NCBI GenBank assembly: GCA_000467715.1
Contig: AJFK01000612.1
Span: 1-64,000 of the forward strand
DNA from: Hysterium pulicare CBS 123377
Taxonomy: Eukaryota; Ascomycota; Dothideomycetes; Hysteriales; Hysteriaceae
DNA length: 64,000 nucleotides
Direction of reading: 5' to 3'
Made by a program: the position numbers and the translations under genes. Under the pieces are notes generated by a model. That model was given only the letters and a program-made list of their open reading frames with translations. It searched no databases and was not told where the DNA came from. This document shows, piece after piece, positions 22,110-33,800 of this stretch (positions within the stretch are counted from its first letter, which is position 1; the number at the start of each line of letters is the position of its first letter).

Positions 22110-23480
22110 TCTAAGAAGCCAAATTAGTTCATCTGTGGTTCGGAACATCGCTGGTACGCTTACTGATGAGTAGATTGGTAGGAAGAGGACAAGTTAGATG
22201 ATTAACGGTAGTGAATAGAAGATCGAGGTTCTTCTGGGCTTGAGACGAAGTCGTTGAGAGCAAGGCAGCGAAAACGCCGTGTCAGAAGATGTAATTGGAG
22301 GAGAGGAGTGTGGTGAAGAAGGAGTTTCTGAAAGAGCAGTCGATCTTGACCTTATATATTAGTTGGATAATGACAAGTGTCTCGCGTCGCTTCTGGAGAC
22401 TCAGCGGAGTCGCCGTCAAGTAGACGGCCTTACAGCAGCACGCATTGATGTCGATTTGTCTGGACTCCACATGGCTGTGCATGTGGAGAGTGAGGGGCTA
22501 AATCACATAGTCCATGCTGAGCTGTTTCTGTACAGATCCAGTAAAGAAGGGATTCATTTAGCGATGGATATGCGGTCTTTCCGATCGGCCAGACCGTAGG
22601 ATATTGAATGCAAAGTTGAGTGTGAACTAGTCTTATGCCCCAGCAGTTCGAGAGAGACACCCATGCAGCGTGGACTGCATCGTGAGGCTGTCCATCAGGT
22701 CGCGGAACGTTGCGTGGCGTAGATGTGGATGGCTGGAGCTCGTCCTCAGCTAAGACCTCGTGCGTGCGGCCCGCTTCCCCTGCATATCGACCAATTCCGG
22801 ACCGCACCGTGAACGCCTCTTGTCTGACAATAGTCGATCATGGCTGTGGAAGTAACGCGTCACATGCAATGGAGCCTCTCCTCGCACATTGCTTGATGGC
22901 ACTATTTCCACATATGGCGATGTTCAACCCGAAAGAGAAGACCGAGGGGCTGGAACGCCACAATTAACCAAGGCGAAGCGAGCCGAGTACATCTCAGCCA
23001 GCCATATTGGTCTCACCGCGCCAGAGATCGAATGTCCTTCCCATGCCACAGACTCGTTCTTGAAGCTAATTCGAAAAGTTCAAAAAAGTCAAGCGAAAGC
23101 CAGTCGATCTAGATAAAGGATTGAACTGAAGAAGAAAGAAACTCTTGCTGAACTAAGATTCAATGCATGCAAATATTGAGGTTTCGGCTTAGGATTTCAA
23201 GCCACACAGGATAGGACCGACCCAGAAGTAAATGAAGTCTTTGATTGGGGTATATTTCTGAGAGCGTCTGATAAGCTCTTCCGACCATAGGCATATCCTC
23301 TGGGTAACCTGGACGACGAAGGTTCCATATGGTAGGCCTAAGAATCTCCACATCTGTATTATCGCTGAGCATGTGGTGCCGTATCCATGGACCGACAAGC
23401 CTCATCGTCCCACATCCGCACAAGCTGGAAGTGAGGTACCGTTGTGTTATCATTTCCTATCGAACACCATGTATGTTATT
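22110..23480. promoter_or_regulatory. Upstream region of the coiled-coil gene and 3' flank of LSM2
   Basis: About 1.37 kb. It contains the 5'UTR intron of the coiled-coil gene (22163-22111) and a TATATATTAG tract near 22352, a possible core promoter for it. Open frames at 22710-22967 and 23160-23453 have no recognisable content. No other feature is seen. Confidence 0.4.
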
Positions 23481-23993
23481 TTATTTCGCCTTATTCTTCG
23501 CCGCCTGAGCTTCCCGTCTCGTTGCATCCTCGAGCAGTGCCGTGTCCACTGCTGCGGCTGGTAGGTGGACGTATCGCACTACGCTTCCTCGAATAAAGAC
23601 ATCCTTCGTGGAGACCTGCAACAGAACCCGTAGTTAGGTCTCATATTCATTTAAAAGGGGTTCTCCTCCGACTCACTAGATGCGGCCATCTTGTGTCCTC
23701 AACCACCTCCGCGCCCTCCAACTTGATATTCAGAAATTGATCGACGCTCTTTAGCGTCCCACGAATACTGATTTCATTCTTCAATTCGACCGTGACTTCA
23801 TGATCGACGAGTGTTTTGAAGAAACTGTTGGATAATTTAGTGACAAGGTCTATAATCCAGGGTCATGGGACTTTTGGAATGTAGCGGTTGAAGATTAGGG
23901 GACCTAGCTGGCGTAGGATTGGAGGTCTGGAGACAAGCTGCGCTTGGAGATGAACTTGATATAGAGGAATGAAACATACCTGAAGAATAACAT
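23481..23993 (-). CDS. LSM2: LSm2, U6 snRNA-associated Sm-like protein
   Basis: A three-exon gene that I assembled: exon 1 is only 14 nt (23993-23980, MLFF plus 2 nt), exon 2 runs 23824-23677 and exon 3 runs 23615-23481. The product, about 98 aa, begins MLFFSFFKTLVDHEVTVELK, contains Sm1 (IRGTLKSVDQFLNIKL) and Sm2 (DVFIRGSVVRYVHLP) and ends LLEDATRREAQAAKNKAK. This is very close to yeast Lsm2. Lsm2 is part of the Lsm2-8 ring on U6 snRNA in the spliceosome and of the cytoplasmic Lsm1-7 mRNA-decay ring. All splice sites are GT...AG and CTAAC-type branch points are visible. The identity is secure. Confidence 0.95.
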
Positions 23994-24387
23994 ATTTGCT
24001 TCTGGGTAGCAGTGAAGGAGAGCGTGAGTCGAGGTTCAGTAGTGTCGAAGTCGTGGTAGTGGCATTTCGAATAGCTTCGCGATGAATCTAATCGATACGC
24101 TAGGCTCCGATGAGGTCACGTGCTTGCACAACCAAACCTACTCTATAAAATGGTACTACAAATAAGAGATGAGATTCAATTGACACAATTTGTTGATTGC
24201 ATTACAAATGAGACGAGGCAAAGTGGTATCTATTAACTCAGCGAAGCAGTTTTGACAGAGGAAACGCCAATGATTGGTGAGTGATTCCATTTCCAATCCC
24301 ATCCCCATCCCCCAAACACCATACCGAGTTTGAAGCAGTTCCACCCGTCCGCATCATACACATCACACATCACACATACCATCTCAT
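23994..24387. other. Intergenic, 5' flank of LSM2
   Basis: About 390 nt between the LSM2 start and the 3' end of the next minus-strand gene. It carries a short CACATCACACATC microsatellite near 24360-24378. Nothing else is seen. Confidence 0.4.
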
Positions 24388-27039
24388 CTACCGCTTCCTA
24401 GCATAGCCGGTTAGATACCTCCATCCTGCCCCATCCTTTGAACCCTCCTCTAACACCTGCACGAATCCCTCCAACAACTTCTCTTCTTCCTTACCCATCT
24501 CCATTTGCAATTTGAGTAACCATCTCTCGTACGCCCATGCACCAACAATACCGGTCATCATCGCTGCATCAACCGTAGTACCGAACACTTCAGGCACACC
24601 GAATTCGACATTGCCCTCGGGAGTAATGCTCTTCTCCTCTTGTTTCGCCTCTGCGCCAACCGGTAAAACGTCTTTCCAGTTTGCTGCTGTCTTGCCCATT
24701 GGAAGAACCATCCATGCCCGCTGTACATCTTGAAAGCCGGCTTTCTTCAACCGCGGGAGGAATGATTTCGTTGGAGCTGCGTCGTAACCTCGAGTCTTGA
24801 GATTGAATCCGAACTCGACACCCGTCGCTTGCGCCTGTCGGCCGGCGTGGATAATGTCGGAATCGATGAGAGAGAACTCCAGGAAGCCACCCGGCTTAAG
24901 ACAGCGGAAGCATTCCTTCAGGCATAGGTCATACTCATCCATTGAGCGACCAAGAGGCTTGTCAGTCTTGAGTAATTCATAGATTGACCGCGCGGAGATG
25001 ACATCGAAATGACCTGATGGGAATGGCAATGTCCAGAGATTTGGTACTGTTGTGTGTTTGTGGTTGTCAGGACCTCTGACATTTGACGTAAGGTTGTGGC
25101 CCGCAGTGTACACGGTAGTGACAGTTGCGTATGGGTAGTCGTACGACATTTGCCATGCCCAGTCGTTGGTAGGCACACCACCGACATCGAGGATGCGTGG
25201 ACTTCGTGCCCTCGACATGTATCTTGAAGCGAGCTGGCTGAGTAGTTTGCCACCGTTCAACTGCTTGAGTGCTTGTAGGACCCATGTAATTGGTAACATT
25301 TGGTCAAGCGCTTGTCGTTCCATCTGGGCGCGAGCGATGCGCTCTTTCAGCACAGTCGGATCATCTGTATAGAATTCCGAGACTGGCCGTGGCGGAGATG
25401 GCCGCACTGGGTTGGTGAGTTCGAACTTTCCAAGTAATTGATCTCGATGGAATTGAGGTGTACATCTCCTTCGGATATGCATTGCCTCTGCTCGTGTTTG
25501 TCGATGGATGAAAGGATCGCCTTTCCGGCTGCGATTGCGAAGGTATTCCCAACCTTGGATATACGTCACCGTCTTTTTCGATTTGTCTCCTTCGTCCTCT
25601 GATTCTTTTTCTTCAGCCTCTTGGAACCTCACCGATTTCTTTGGCGACTTGTCGATTGAATTGCCTCGGCTATGACTATGCGTTGGAGTCTTCGGTGAAC
25701 TCATAATATTCATCTCCCGAAGCAAGGCCTGAAGTTCATCTTGTTCGGTCAACCAGTCGTCGGTACGGTTGAGGTTCGCAGTTGCCAATTTTTGGAGTTC
25801 AGAGTTGTACTTTTCGCTGTACTGGAATATTGTCTTGCTTGGGTTGATTTCTTTGACTTCCAGGACATCTTCGTCTTCTCCCGAGAGCATAACGGGTTTG
25901 GATGTTGGCAGACCATCGCTGAAGCCGCCAAGCGTTGAGCCGGCAAGGGTAACAGTCTGCTCGGCTATGCTACTTCGTTCAAGCTCCCGTACAATGTCCC
26001 GTCTAATATCCCGACCAATGTCCCAAGGTAACGAATAGAATTTCTCCGCCGTGGTGGTCGTTGGCATTGAATCTTCCGCCTTCGGAAAGCTCCATGTGTG
26101 GCGAGCGGATGTATCGAGAGATGAGAAGAAGCCGCCGGGTGATGGTATAGAGATTCCAGACACAGGCTCGCTTCCCCATCCGCTACTTGAATCTGTAGGC
26201 ACTGCTAGAGAGAGCTGAGGCCTCATAACCTCTTGCATTTCTCCTCCTGGGACTTCGATCAATTGAGTGACGTCTTCTGGTTCGTCTTCCTGTTCTGGCG
26301 TAAACTGCTGGAGATGCTGAAGAGTTTCGAAGGCTTGAGGGTGCAGCTGTACCGGTGCGGCCCATCTTTCGTCTTTTGGTTCGTCCGTATTCGACTTGTC
26401 CGGGGTAGAAGGACAACTTAATCGGTCCATCTCTTCCGAGGTCATGCTCCCATCAAGTGAAGGTGTTGCACTAGTTGCAGGTACCTGAAGACTGCGTGCA
26501 GCAAGCATATACAACGCATTGGTTGACGGTGATAGCAATTGGGATGGCGTTGGAGGTACCGGTGACATTGCACTTTTGAGCTTCTCGATGGTCGGCCAAG
26601 CTGAAGGAGAGGGTATGATGAGGGAGGGGTATCGACTCCGACTCGTTTGGACGACTGTTTGCTTGACTGAATTGGAACACTTCAAGGGAACTTCTTCTTC
26701 GTCGTCGGTAATATCGTATAAGTCGTCGAAATCGTCTGCTCGGTCGGCCATGTGATTGCTTGGCTGTCGTGGATCGTTGTACTGCGGCGACGATCTCATG
26801 TTGTCAAAGATGTGTGCTTTCGGTGTAGGGAAGTCCTCGCTGAGGACTGGGGACATCAATGCGGCCTGAGGTGAGAGTTGCGAGGTGGTGGTGATGGAGG
26901 AGTATCTTGGCGTGAAGTAGTATCGCGGGATGACGGAATCGTCTTCAATTATTGTATTAAGGACCTGTCTCTGAACCAGCGGAGATACAGGGCTAGATGT
27001 GCTAGGATGGAAGGCTGCAGATGGAAGTATCTCTGCCAT
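24388..27039 (-). CDS. Large fungal protein with C-terminal SAM-methyltransferase-like domain
   Basis: An uninterrupted 883-codon frame starts at the ATG at 27039 (MAEILPSAAFHPSTSS). Roughly the first 560 residues are Ser/Pro/Asp-rich and disordered, with an acidic patch (DDFDDLYDITDDEEE) and a basic motif before KSVRFQEAEEKE. From about residue 560 a Rossmann-type methyltransferase fold is visible: RILDVGGVPTNDWAW (motif I position), LWTLPFPSGHFDVISARSIY, and CFRCLKPGGFLEFSLID (post-motif II). The SAM-binding glycine loop reads DVGGVP rather than D(V/I)GCGxG, so activity cannot be taken for granted. Proteins with this layout are conserved across Pezizomycotina; no substrate is known to me. 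Confidence 0.82.
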   Translation of the reverse strand: MAEILPSAAFHPSTSSPVSPLVQRQVLNTIIEDDSVIPRYYFTPRYSSITTTSQLSPQAALMSPVLSEDFPTPKAHIFDNMRSSPQYNDPRQPSNHMADRADDFDDLYDITDDEEEVPLKCSNSVKQTVVQTSRSRYPSLIIPSPSAWPTIEKLKSAMSPVPPTPSQLLSPSTNALYMLAARSLQVPATSATPSLDGSMTSEEMDRLSCPSTPDKSNTDEPKDERWAAPVQLHPQAFETLQHLQQFTPEQEDEPEDVTQLIEVPGGEMQEVMRPQLSLAVPTDSSSGWGSEPVSGISIPSPGGFFSSLDTSARHTWSFPKAEDSMPTTTTAEKFYSLPWDIGRDIRRDIVRELERSSIAEQTVTLAGSTLGGFSDGLPTSKPVMLSGEDEDVLEVKEINPSKTIFQYSEKYNSELQKLATANLNRTDDWLTEQDELQALLREMNIMSSPKTPTHSHSRGNSIDKSPKKSVRFQEAEEKESEDEGDKSKKTVTYIQGWEYLRNRSRKGDPFIHRQTRAEAMHIRRRCTPQFHRDQLLGKFELTNPVRPSPPRPVSEFYTDDPTVLKERIARAQMERQALDQMLPITWVLQALKQLNGGKLLSQLASRYMSRARSPRILDVGGVPTNDWAWQMSYDYPYATVTTVYTAGHNLTSNVRGPDNHKHTTVPNLWTLPFPSGHFDVISARSIYELLKTDKPLGRSMDEYDLCLKECFRCLKPGGFLEFSLIDSDIIHAGRQAQATGVEFGFNLKTRGYDAAPTKSFLPRLKKAGFQDVQRAWMVLPMGKTAANWKDVLPVGAEAKQEEKSITPEGNVEFGVPEVFGTTVDAAMMTGIVGAWAYERWLLKLQMEMGKEEEKLLEGFVQVLEEGSKDGAGWRYLTGYARKR

Positions 27040-28260
27040 ATTGTCTGAGGTGAGCTCCGCCTCGCACTATTAAAAGTTCGCTAAAGAAGGAATCCGAGGT
27101 GCTGGGATCAGTCGATGTTGGTGAGGATGCTATAATCAGAAAGTAATCGCATGCGAGGTAAATTAATGGGCAATAACCCAGGGCCGATCAACGGCTCGTG
27201 AATAGAAATGTCAGAAAAATCAGAATGCTTCGATCAACGAAGTCTTGTTAAGGGTTCGGAATTGAGAGGCACGCTCGGAGGGAGAAGGGAATGGCTCAAA
27301 TGACAAGCATGAAGCGTGCGCGGAACGGAACGAACTGAGTTTATAATGGAGCCCCCACTGCAGCCTACTACATCTCGCCCACTGCAACGGTGGCACATCG
27401 ATGGCTCAAGGCGAGCGGTTCCGTCCAGTGGAAAACAGGAAGCACTGCAGCAAAGGCGGCTGGCCCTGAGCCTCCGGAGAGGTGAAAGGCGGCTTACAGT
27501 GGGCCACGACATGGCGACCAGCATACCAACAGTATGGTTGGCTACGAGAGTGATCAGACTCGGCACTTGACAGAAACCGGGCGTCGCGCTGTTCTGCCTG
27601 GTAGGAGGGGCGCATCCAGTAGCACGGCATCAACGGCGATGTTGATGGAGGATTGGGCGCAGGAGTTCGAAGCGCTGAAAATAGCCAGACGAAAGCGCTT
27701 CGAGCATGCGGCATTGGCCAATGAGCAAGCGCCAACAGCTGCTTGCATTGCCTTCGCTACCTTGGACGTGCAGGCATTCTGAATATCGAAAACGAACCTA
27801 GAAGCCGTCTTCGCCTAGCTGTTTCGATTCTTTTACGGACTCGATGAGGCTGCGGAGGGCATATATCGTCCAGCGACTGCCGCTCCGCGAGTTGTTTCGC
27901 ACCGTTCGTCCCGACTCTAAGTATGGCAGCGGCGAAGAGGTCTGAGACACGGCAAGCGGAGCAATGCCTCGAGGAGCAAAGAGCTTCGATAGAGATATCA
28001 ATGAGCGAGCCTTTGCTTTCGGTGAATTGAAACGACGTTGTAGAGTCAATGAAGATGGACCAAGTGGGATGCATGAATGCCAAGGCAGATCCCCCGCCGA
28101 AGCGCCTTTCAGGGTCAACACCAAGAACATATCGTGATCAATCATCAACAAATCTCCACGTCGCCAATTGCACCGTGAATTGGTCTCGATTCACGTCATA
28201 ACTGAACTCATATATTGAAAACTCTCCCAGTCTCGCACGACAGCTTGTACTGCGCCTATC
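27040..28260. promoter_or_regulatory. Divergent promoter region between the methyltransferase-like gene and RPE1
   Basis: About 1.2 kb separates two divergent genes. ORFs on both strands overlap each other (27234-27566, 27534-27782, 27757-28151) with GC-rich, non-conserved content, so none is called. CTATAT/TATATTG sequence near 28210 lies about 50 nt before the RPE1 start. Confidence 0.4.
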
Positions 28261-29640
28261 ATGCCACCTCCCGCTATCATCGCTCCATCCATCCTATCCG
28301 CCGACTTCGCTGAACTCGGAAGGGCATGCTCAGACACCATAAGCCAAGGGGCCGATTGGCTTCATGTACAGTGTTCCTGCGTGTCTGGCAGGTACCTTTG
28401 CCACTGACACTCGAAAGGTGGACATAATGGATGGCCATTTCGTGCCCAATATGACCTTCGGCGCCCCAGTGGTCACTAAGATACGTTCGCACGTGGAGCG
28501 CCCTACCGGCGCCTACGGAAAGGGAACATTCGATTGCCATATGATGATAGCAGAGGTAAACAAGACTCATATATTGATTCATGAAGGTTCCACGACTCCA
28601 CGCGCTTTATCGATTGCTATGGCCACTTGCATTGCCGCCCTCCCCATCCTATACACTTTCCTCTCGCTTCCCCCACACTTTAATATATTAAGAACGTACC
28701 TGGCTAACGTGGGTATTGACATAGCCCAAAAGATGGGTTCGAGACTTCCAGAAAGCTGGCTGCGACCTCTATTGCTTCCACTACGAAGCCGCCGTCGACT
28801 CCACTGCCGCCGAGACACCTTCGGAGACATCTACATCCAGAACATCGCCTAAGGAACTCATAAAATATATTCATGACCTTGGCATGCAAGCAGGAATCGC
28901 AATAAAACCAAAAACGCCCGTCGATGTATTATGGGAAATACTAGAGAACCCCAATGAAGCGGAAAGACCGGATGTGAGTTGCGAATGATTCTGATTCACG
29001 CACACCTTCATCCAAGTCAGTGGAGAGATTAAAGGAACCATGATTCCTCTCAGCCCTGCACCAGGCATGGAAGGCCGTAAAAGGGCTCAGCTCTCGGGGA
29101 GTCTAGGGGAGTCCCGTGTGATATCGCGGGCGCGTCGAGAACACGGCGCTTAGGGAACCGCGAGCAATACGTATAGCCACCACCGACCTTGAACATTCTC
29201 CTTGGAATATGTCATTGTCGCGTGCTCACGTCGCGTTTTCCCGGGCTGCCCTTTCAGTACTCCCTTGGCAACCGCCTTCAGGTCTCCTCATCCTACAATC
29301 TCCCCTTCGCACTTGCATGAACGACCTTCCATGCAAGTCTCATATCCTTATCTTGACTAATGCTTCGATCTAGATGGTTCTCGTCATGACGGTCGAACCC
29401 GGCTTCGGCGGCCAATCGTTCATGGCCTCTGAACTTCCGAAAGTCTCGGCCCTACGGTCGAAGTATCCGGACCTGCCCATCGAAGTCGACGGTGGTCTGT
29501 CAGAGAACACGATCGACCAAGCCGCAGATGCGGGCGCCAATGTCATTGTGGCAGGATCAGCTGTGTTCGGCGCGAAGGACCCTGCTGAGGTGATTTCGAA
29601 ATTACGACATGCAGTGGAGTCACGGAGGGGAAAGCTGTGA
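28261..29640 (+). CDS. RPE1: Ribulose-phosphate 3-epimerase
   Basis: Four exons were read by eye: 28261-28365, 28418-28555, 28725-28973 and 29374-29640. The product (about 252 aa) starts [16 protein letters not shown] (Ser and Asp of the active site). It continues with [15 protein letters not shown] (metal/catalytic His-Asp region), [11 protein letters not shown] (second metal ligands), [14 protein letters not shown] (phosphate-loop region) and [12 protein letters not shown] / [10 protein letters not shown]. It interconverts ribulose-5-phosphate and xylulose-5-phosphate in the cytosolic pentose phosphate pathway. All catalytic landmarks are present. The insert [20 protein letters not shown] is typical of fungal homologues. 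The third intron is 400 nt, far longer than others in this window. Confidence 0.95.
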
Positions 29641-30820
29641 GAGGCAGGCCGAAGAGCATAGTAAGTCGAGAAGTTCCGTCATGCCGTAGTATGCCCTACG
29701 TGTTTGAACGGGATGGTTTCCAATCTGCTGGGAATAATGCTATGTTAGCACAATGTACAAAATAACTGAATGTACAAATTGGGAGATGGGGGTTGACGTG
29801 AGACGAGACGATCATCATTAGATGAACATCCATTCAGTTGATGACATAGCATGTCGAATCAACACTTTTAGAAATCATATTCAAACTATTGATGTTGATC
29901 TCTATATCCGTGCTGCCTTCCCTGCGCTGAGAGACGGCGTTGCTACCGAAATTACAGCTCACTTGCCACTATTTCCACAACGACGATACGAAAAACAGAA
30001 AGCTTCATTTCCCAACGTCTAATTACTCCCCACAAGCTGACTACAAACATAAGACACGGCAGCGGCCTACCTTCCATTCATCCATCCACAAGATCAGGGG
30101 TTCCTATATAGCATTCCCCTTTCCGGATACATACCCTGCGAAGAAAATAGAGATCTCACCCACCAGCCTTACACATCTCCAATATCAGAATCGATAAATG
30201 CAGCTTACCTTACCCCCCTCCCTTCCCTCTCTCGTCATCACTTTAATTCCACCAAAGCTTAACTAGACCATTTATTGCCGGTGAGACTGTTGTGTAACGG
30301 GGCCATCGCTAGGATGCATGTCAGCAAGAGAAGGATGCGGAGTGTTGGGGTTGGGGTTGGGGCTTGGGGTGAAGCTTGTACCTCCTAGCGGGAAGGATCT
30401 CGAGCTGCTTTTTATTTTTGAGAAGGTGGACTGGGGAGGGTTGAAGAGGGTATATATAGATTACAACGAGAGTTATGTAAACGCCTCGTTATGAAATTGC
30501 CATGGTGAAAGTTGGGGCTGGGGAGTTCTGATATTGTATACACTTCGCCGAGGTAATAATGGAGTGTCTGTTAATGGCTAGATTAAGGAAAGAGATTTGG
30601 AGAGTTGAAGTCATCAACGTAATCAATTGACAACCAATACTCCATTCTTCTCGTCTCCTTCATTAGAATATATACAAGAACCCCAGTCTGAAGAGTGGCT
30701 GGCCGCTTGATGCACTGAAGTCCCGATTCTCTAATACGTAACAATGCTCATGATCATAATCCTCCATTAACACCACATTGCATTCAATGCCCGTTTCCCC
30801 CCTTAAGCGTATGCGACATC
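29641..30820. other. Intergenic region between RPE1 and the Lec1-like gene (convergent)
   Basis: About 1.18 kb with no supported gene. A G-rich TTGGGG tract lies at 30345-30369. Scattered TATATA tracts (near 30451) and CT-rich stretches are present. The small plus-strand ORFs at 29822-30197 lack support. Confidence 0.4.
30345..30369 (+). repeat. Short TTGGGG tandem tract
   Basis: Three perfect TTGGGG units (30345-30362) plus a CTTGGGG unit (to 30369). Four runs of four G separated by 2-3 nt fit a G-quadruplex pattern. The unit differs from the fungal telomere repeat TTAGGG, so a former telomere is unlikely. Confidence 0.85.
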
Positions 30821-33800
30821 TTACTCCGCAAGTACCGACCTTAGCATGGTCAAAAAGCTTGGATGGAGTTTATCCAGTTCAGAGATGGGAGGTTTCTTCG
30901 GCTCTCCTGCCGTTCTCCTCAGCTTCTCTTGAGCGCGTGCTCTTCGTTTCCTTTCGGTGGCGATGGGGTCTGCAATTTCTTCGTCGTCGAGGTCGCTCTC
31001 GCTTTCGTCGTAGCTGCCTTCGTCATCTAGTTCGAGATCTTGGAGATCCATCTACGAGACCACGTTAATGATAAATCCTATAGACCATAGCATCATCAGA
31101 CATACCTCGTTAAGCCCAAAATCGCTGGTCTTAAAAGCAGACATGCCGCCGAGTATATCTCCCTCATCTCCACCGCCCGAAGCCATTTTCTGCCTCGTCT
31201 TGTCCTGGTGCCACTTCTTGCGCGCTGTTTGCCATCTAATCAGCGAATTGATCTCACGAATTGCAGCTCTCTTGTCGATGATGCCCGAGTCCATCGCGCC
31301 TTGGAAGAGGGCATTCATATCTAGTTTTCCGCCACCTCTAGGGCCCTTGCGAAGGAACTCAAGGATGCCTTCCAACCAACCCATTAGCTGATCAAATAGA
31401 CCGTTATCGTGGAGGTGAACTTCATGCACAAATTTGTAGAAGTTATCTTCATGTCGTGCACAGAGGTCGATGAAAGCTTGTACAGTCTGATTGGGATCGG
31501 CTGAGACGTCTTGGCGTTGACATCCTTCAATGACTTTAATCGCGTCGTCCGCAAAGACGGCGAAGTCCGTGATGCTGTTGTAGACGTTCGCCGACTTGTA
31601 CACTCGAACAAGCGGTTCGTAAAATATGGTGAAAAGGTCACGGAATAATTGCAAGGTTGTAGGCTAGATCAATAATTGTCAGCGTTATCATAAAGTGAGA
31701 GCGTTGTCCGAAAAGAGGTAAAGCATACCTCTTCAATAATATGCAACATCATTACTTTGTCGCGCTGCCTCATACAAAGCTTCAAGAGCTGTTTCAGATG
31801 AGCAAACAGCTCTGCACCTTGGCGCATCTCTTCGTCGAGCTGATTTGAGCCGGTTGTGCTGATACTATAACTGCTATAACCGCTCGATTTCCGGGTCAAG
31901 CGCCGGCTGCGCTCGTTCTTTTCCACCGCGCTATTCCACGCAACATATGCATTGAAAACCTTCCCGATTTGTTCTGCAGTGAGTTCCGGCTGAAAGTATT
32001 CGGACCGCAGGATAGTTACAACGACATCGACATCGTCTGCTGCTGCTTCCTGTCGGATGGCGTCCTTAACTTCTTCATCCGCGTTAGTGAAAGCTTTGAG
32101 CTTGTCGACCAATACAGGATCATTTATTTTCGAAGTAGCCAGGGTGTCTATGGACCTTTGTACGCTTCTTACACCGTCGTTAATCGCCATCCCAAACATT
32201 CGCTGTAGTAGAGATCGAGCGCCAAATGGCTGCGCCAGGAAAAGGTCTAGTACTCCACTCATGACAGCGGCAGGATTTGCGATTCGGATGACGTTCTTCA
32301 AAACTCCATATGGGACAAGCGAATGTATACGTTTTGCTTGAGCGAACAACTCTGGTGAATTGTCTTCTGCGAGAAAGAGATGATACAAAGTCGCTGCAAC
32401 TCTAGAACAGGGTCAGCAGGTGATGGATCGGGAACATTGTTGGACTTACTCTATCCGTAGCCACTCCGCGAACTTCTGATATTCAGGCTTAAGTTCTGAG
32501 ATCTTGTTCTTGACTCGAATTTCCTGAAATAGGTGCGATAGGCCATCTATGAGGAGCAAAAAGTAAGTACTCGACGGGGACTAGGCATGAAGGACGACTT
32601 ACTGCTTTCTACAATTTCTCGTCGAAACTTTTCCATGTGTACATCAAGCTCCGCCGCTCTCTGCCGCGCTATTTCATAGAATTGTTTTTGCTCTTCGATG
32701 CGTTTGTCGTCCATGTCCTTGCGCCGTTCAATGTCCTCTAGCTCTTCTTCGTTTAGTTCGATGGGATCCTTAGCAAGGAACTCGGTCATGGCGTTGGATT
32801 TCGCGATAATCTCATTTTGTAGGAATGTCCGCAGGAAAGCTCTGAGGGAAACACGTTGTTCCTCTCTGTAAAGAACTCGAGGTGCCTTGTATGCTACGTT
32901 TTCACTTGAAGCTCGGGGCGACCGGTCTTTGAGGGAAGCGGCAGACGCATTCCGCCTATGGTTGCTGAAAATGTAACTCCTTAGGCCGCCGCCTCCGCTG
33001 TCATAGTTATCCGCGACAGGCGCGTCTTGATCAGATGCAGATGAAATCGAATCAGCATCATCGTCTGCATTCGAATGAAGGAGAGAGTTGGTTTTATTCT
33101 TGCGCGGGAGTGGAGCCAGAACCTTCCCAGGTAATTCCAGCCTTATTCTTTTATGTAGGCGAATGAAGTCTGAATACCGCCGTCCTACGTAAATTTCCGG
33201 CTTGTCTGCTCGTTTGACACGTATGAGGAACTCCTGTGAATAGCAGCTAGTCAGCAACGCCAATCTCTTGTGCAACCTAAGAGAGCCTCAACCTCTACAG
33301 ATTACTTACGGCATGTGTGTGATATCTAAGGTGCTTCTTCACAGACATGGTGCGGACTCCAGCGACGTTCACATCCCAGCCATTGATGAAGTGACCGCTT
33401 GGAGCATTGACCGCGAGTCCATTCTCATTTGCACCGCGTTCCACGATTTCCATTTCTGAGAATCGTATCCTTTCTTCGTATCCAGAAGCTGTAGGGATAC
33501 CGGACACCATCATAAGTTCCATGAGCTTCTCAGCCTTGAGTGCTAGCTTCTTCCTCTTTGTTTCCTCCAACCGATCTTCCGAGGATGATATGTGCTTCTT
33601 CGCAAATGATTCAAGGAACTATACCCCCTCCACCGTTAGCAACTGTCCTGGTACCCGTAAGTTGTCATCCAACGTACGACTTGTAGTTTGTTCTGCCAAA
33701 ACTCCTTCTCCTTGGCCTGATCTAAGAATGGGAAATTTCGAACATGATGAACGAATATGTATCTAAGTATAGGAAGCTCCGAATCTTGTGGTGCTACCTC

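Noticed and set aside
23160-23453. Minus-strand 97-aa ORF just downstream of LSM2
   Set aside because: Two overlapping frames, no known motif, no splice signals; probably 3' flank.
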